Source: Pyrinomonadaceae bacterium (GTDB lineage Bacteria > Acidobacteriota > Blastocatellia > Pyrinomonadales > Pyrinomonadaceae). From it: a stretch of 9,146 nt of DNA. This document shows, piece after piece, positions 6,459-9,146 of the stretch; position 1 is the first letter of the stretch; every line of letters begins with the position of its first letter. The stretch covers positions 1-9,146 of the forward strand of contig JACDAW010000164.1 in the NCBI GenBank assembly GCA_013695245.1. The letters are read 5' to 3'. Under the pieces are notes generated by a model that worked only from the letters and a program-made list of their open reading frames with translations, searched no databases and had not been told where the DNA came from. A program made the translations under genes and the position numbers.

Positions 6459-8630
6459 CTAAATCGTTTCCAATTTTTGTAAACAGCTTTCGATTTCCGC
6501 TTGCTCCACAGCCGATAAACTTCGCGCGCCGAAACGCACGGAATGATAGAAACGAGTAACGCTTAAGACTTCGTCTATACGAGTTGATTCAGCAAATTCG
6601 AGCGGAGTTTGGTGCGCATGGCGTCTTAAGCCCTGCCTTTCAAGCGCTTCCGTCATGCGCTGATAAAAAAGCACGTCGGAAGAGTTTGCCCCGACAGCTT
6701 TCCTGAGCCTGACTCCATGTCGTAATTTTATGCCGCGAGCGTGTAAAGCGAAAAATATTAAAAGCGAAATGCAGCACAGAGCAACGAGCGTAAGGATGAG
6801 ATAAAGCGATGCGTGATTATCGCCAGCGCCGCTGCCGGAGCGTCGTAACCAAAAATCGCTTAACGCTTTTCGCGTTTGTTCTGCGCCCACGCTAAACGCT
6901 TGCGCGTATTTCTCAAATTTCGTGCGCACTTTGTTTGCCAGCGAGCGCTGCGCCTGTCTATCGTAAGAAATGACGTTCTGAATCCAGAACAACTCCGCCG
7001 CGTCCATATACTTCGCCAGACGATTGCTTAAACCAGCGGTGTTGGTGCTGTTCCCCGCCGACTCATTAAATGGCGTCGGATCGAAAGTAACCCATGAATT
7101 CGTGGCGGGAAATAAAACTTCAACCCACGAATGAGCATTACGTTGGCGCACAACATAGGCATCGGATACTTCATTGTAGTCGCCTGCTTGGAAACCGTTG
7201 ACGACGCGCGCCGCGATGCCTTGCGTGCGTAGCATCGCGGCCATCGCAGCCGCGTAATACTCACAATGCCCTTCGCGGACGTTGAACAGGAAATCTGCGA
7301 GCGGGTCTGCGCCTCCTGCGCGCATGTCGAGCGAATATCTATAATTTGTTTGAAGGTAATGTTCGATTGATTGCGCGGCGTCGTAACGGTTCTGCGCTCC
7401 TGAGCGTTTAATCGTCTCATTAGCGAGCGCGGCGATGCGCGGATCGAGCGCGCGCGGGAGTTGAAGATAGCGCACCGCCTCTGCCGTGTAATTAACATTG
7501 TCGGCGCGTAAGCGTTCGGCAGACAGTTGCTCTACGTCGGAATAGATGCGATAAGAGACGCGCTCAGAAGGATGTTCGCGCGTCTCTATCGCGCCTTCCG
7601 AATCAACGAGGACGTAAGGCAAAGAACCTTGTAGCGCGATGGGGCGCGCGGCGGCAAAGAGCATTGACGCATCGCTCGGTTCGAGAAAGAATGTCTGCGT
7701 CATTAGCCCCTGTAAATTTCTCGTCGTGGAAAAAGCGTAGAAGCCATGTCCAAGCGTCGGCGCTTCTTCAAACTCAACGCTGCTGCGTCGCCATCCGTGC
7801 CCGTTAAATTCATCAAATGCGACGCCGCGCCAGCGCAACTTCGCGTTCGGCAACCTGTTCGTCTCACCGAGTTGCACGCGCATCACGATTTCATCACTCT
7901 GTTGGATACGACCTGTTTGACCAAGCGCGATCTGATCGGAGATGCCAGCGATGTTTGCGCGTCCACGATTCGCTTGCGCGAAAGCGTTTCCGTTGAAGCG
8001 CGGCGCAATGTAGAAGAGCGGAAGCGCCAAAGCCAGCGTCAACATAAGCAGACACAACGCGAGCAACGGGACGCGCTTTGTAACGGCAAAACTTCGTCCG
8101 TTTATATTTGCCCCGACGCACTCATTTGAATTTTTAAGACTTGGCGCGCGGCGCGCCGCTCGTTTAACCTCGAAAGTGAGGAGGCTGCTTACAGCAAGAA
8201 ACAAATAAAGAACAAAGAATATGGCAAGGCTCGCGTCGAGTTGTGAACGCGCAGCGAGTAGAACTTGCAAAAACGAGATGAGATAAAGTAGTAACCAATC
8301 TCGGTCGGATTTTTTTTGCAATAATTTAACTATCGTGAGAGAAAGCAAAAGAAGCGCCAGAGCAATCGGATCATGCGCCCCATTTTCCTTGCCTCCACCG
8401 ATTTGATATTTCCATTCGAGGTAAAACAGCGACATCGCAAGCAGGGTCACGCCGACGCTCACCCGGCTTGATAACTGCCACCGTGATTCTTCAAGCCACC
8501 ACGCAACGATCAGCCCGCAGAGAAACAGCATAATAATGCTCGCCGCTACTCCTGACGAAACCGCCAGCATGAGCGAACCACACGTTAACATCGCATACGC
8601 AGTTAAACGATGATATTTAAAGAAAGACAC
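6459..8630 (-). CDS. TgpA-like membrane transglutaminase (DUF3488/DUF4129)
   Basis: This is a membrane-anchored transglutaminase-like protein, 723 residues. An N-terminal multi-pass region (about 1-208, roughly seven hydrophobic segments with a soluble stretch at 155-182) matches DUF3488. A large extracytoplasmic part (about 209-605) carries the transglutaminase core with Cys456 (EGHCEYYA), His500 (NAHSWVEV) and Asp517 (TFDPTP), a complete catalytic triad. One membrane segment (608-631) leads to a cytoplasmic DUF4129 tail (about 650-720). The best-known relative is Pseudomonas TgpA, an essential envelope protein; its physiological substrate is not clear, and none can be inferred here. The frame opens with GTG at 8630; AAGGG lies 13 bases upstream, a long spacing. 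The first ATG in frame is 13 codons later and has no ribosome binding site. The MoxR ATPase and DUF58 genes usually found beside this family are absent; the neighbour upstream is the rRNA operon. Confidence 0.92.
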   Translation of the reverse strand: MSFFKYHRLTAYAMLTCGSLMLAVSSGVAASIIMLFLCGLIVAWWLEESRWQLSSRVSVGVTLLAMSLFYLEWKYQIGGGKENGAHDPIALALLLLSLTIVKLLQKKSDRDWLLLYLISFLQVLLAARSQLDASLAIFFVLYLFLAVSSLLTFEVKRAARRAPSLKNSNECVGANINGRSFAVTKRVPLLALCLLMLTLALALPLFYIAPRFNGNAFAQANRGRANIAGISDQIALGQTGRIQQSDEIVMRVQLGETNRLPNAKLRWRGVAFDEFNGHGWRRSSVEFEEAPTLGHGFYAFSTTRNLQGLMTQTFFLEPSDASMLFAAARPIALQGSLPYVLVDSEGAIETREHPSERVSYRIYSDVEQLSAERLRADNVNYTAEAVRYLQLPRALDPRIAALANETIKRSGAQNRYDAAQSIEHYLQTNYRYSLDMRAGGADPLADFLFNVREGHCEYYAAAMAAMLRTQGIAARVVNGFQAGDYNEVSDAYVVRQRNAHSWVEVLFPATNSWVTFDPTPFNESAGNSTNTAGLSNRLAKYMDAAELFWIQNVISYDRQAQRSLANKVRTKFEKYAQAFSVGAEQTRKALSDFWLRRSGSGAGDNHASLYLILTLVALCCISLLIFFALHARGIKLRHGVRLRKAVGANSSDVLFYQRMTEALERQGLRRHAHQTPLEFAESTRIDEVLSVTRFYHSVRFGARSLSAVEQAEIESCLQKLETI

Positions 8631-8763
8631 GATTCTTGCTTTACCCTTACTGCCATAAGAACGTTATAAGTAGGTATCCGCACCTTCTATTATCTCAGAA
8701 CTTAATCTTATTCTCACGTCATAACCGCCGTTTGCTTAGAGCACAACGAATTTTAGTAAATGC

Positions 8764-8799
8764 GAAAAGCCCGCTCGAAGACGACTCCGAGCGGGCTTT
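8764..8799 (-). terminator. Intrinsic terminator of the rRNA operon
   Basis: AAAGCCCGCTCG (8766-8777) and CGAGCGGGCTTT (8788-8799) form a perfect 12-base-pair stem with a 10-base loop. It begins 11 bases past the 3' end of 5S rRNA. On the minus strand the stem ends in TTTT and is followed by CGCATTTAC, so the U-run is short but present. It is placed to end rRNA transcription before tgpA. Confidence 0.85.
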
Positions 8800-8810
8800 G
8801 TGTAATTTAA

Positions 8811-8926
<116 letters not shown>

Positions 8927-9039
8927 AAACTTGAGATGTCAAATAAGAGACCTTTGATAATCGAATAGCAATGTGTTGTCAGCAAAGTGTGCTTCGCGCT
9001 TGTTGAAGCGAATTGTTGCGTTGCTTGAGAGTAAATTTT
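8927..9039 (-). other. 23S-5S rRNA spacer
   Basis: This is about 113 nt of AT-rich transcribed spacer without a tRNA. It contains a small perfect hairpin, CGCTT-GTTG-AAGCG (8997-9010). I see no other gene or clear processing signal in it. Confidence 0.8.
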
Positions 9040-9146
9040 ACGGTCAAGCCTTGGGAACATTAGTAGTGGTAAACTGAACGTATTACTACGCTTGCATTTC
9101 CACCCTATCAACCTAGTGGTCTACTAGGAGTCTCACTGGCAAAACT
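9040..9146 (-). rRNA. rrl: 23S ribosomal RNA, 3' end (partial)
   Basis: The minus strand from the right edge reads like the last 107 or so bases of bacterial 23S rRNA. It contains GTTGATAGG, then GCAAGCGTAGTAATACG, TACTAATG and the closing AGGCTTGACC, which align with the E. coli 3' end (GTTGATAGG, GTAAGCGCAG, TACTAATGA, AGGCTTAACC). The mature 3' end is placed at about 9040 by that comparison, with an uncertainty of a few bases. The rest of the gene lies beyond the right edge. A long ORF that could be drawn across this region is not real. Confidence 0.93.

Noticed and set aside
7746..8129. A 127-codon plus-strand frame opposite the transglutaminase gene
   Set aside because: It is antisense to a complete, well-matched protein and is Arg/Gln-rich without motifs.

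Overview
This window reads as an ordinary chromosomal segment of a bacterium. It holds the 3' end of a ribosomal RNA operon followed by housekeeping genes, all on the minus strand, so transcription runs from the right edge to the left edge. Base composition is mixed, at roughly half GC. The gene content (long-form SerA with a C-terminal ACT domain, TgpA-like DUF3488 transglutaminase, RimO next to PgpA, NatA/NatB-type ABC exporter) and the general look of the proteins fit Acidobacteriota (Blastocatellia-like). That placement is a low-confidence impression, and the 23S/5S fragments would settle it.

Layout in the direction of transcription: the 3' end of 23S rRNA (from the right edge to about 9040), a spacer of about 113 nt, 5S rRNA (8926-8811), and a strong hairpin terminator (8799-8764). 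Next come a TgpA-like membrane transglutaminase (8630-6459) and rimO (6404-5055). rimO overlaps pgpA (5058-4429) by 4 bases. A short, very acidic predicted-disordered protein (4416-4174) follows with its own strong ribosome binding site. After a gap of about 158 bp containing a probable extended -10 promoter comes serA (best start 4015, stop 2426). The last group is an ABC ATPase (2262-1345) overlapping its ABC-2 permease (1348-35) by 4 bases. One base after the permease stop, a further gene begins at 33 and runs off the left edge; its first eleven residues look like the start of a CYTH-family triphosphate-binding enzyme.

Functional grouping: rimO, pgpA and the acidic small ORF look like one translationally coupled unit, covering ribosomal protein S12 modification, phosphatidylglycerol synthesis and an unknown. 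serA starts L-serine synthesis and appears to have its own promoter. The ATPase, permease and CYTH genes look like a third unit. No gap without a gene exceeds about 165 bp.

I looked for an undescribed system and did not find a convincing one. There is no sign of a mobile element, CRISPR array, defence cluster, toxin-antitoxin pair or broken gene. The points most worth a second look are the acidic 80-residue protein, the Shine-Dalgarno-less rimO start beneath a perfect AT palindrome, the candidate serA promoter with an inverted repeat, the position of tgpA right behind the rRNA operon without its usual partners, and the CYTH-like start at the edge.
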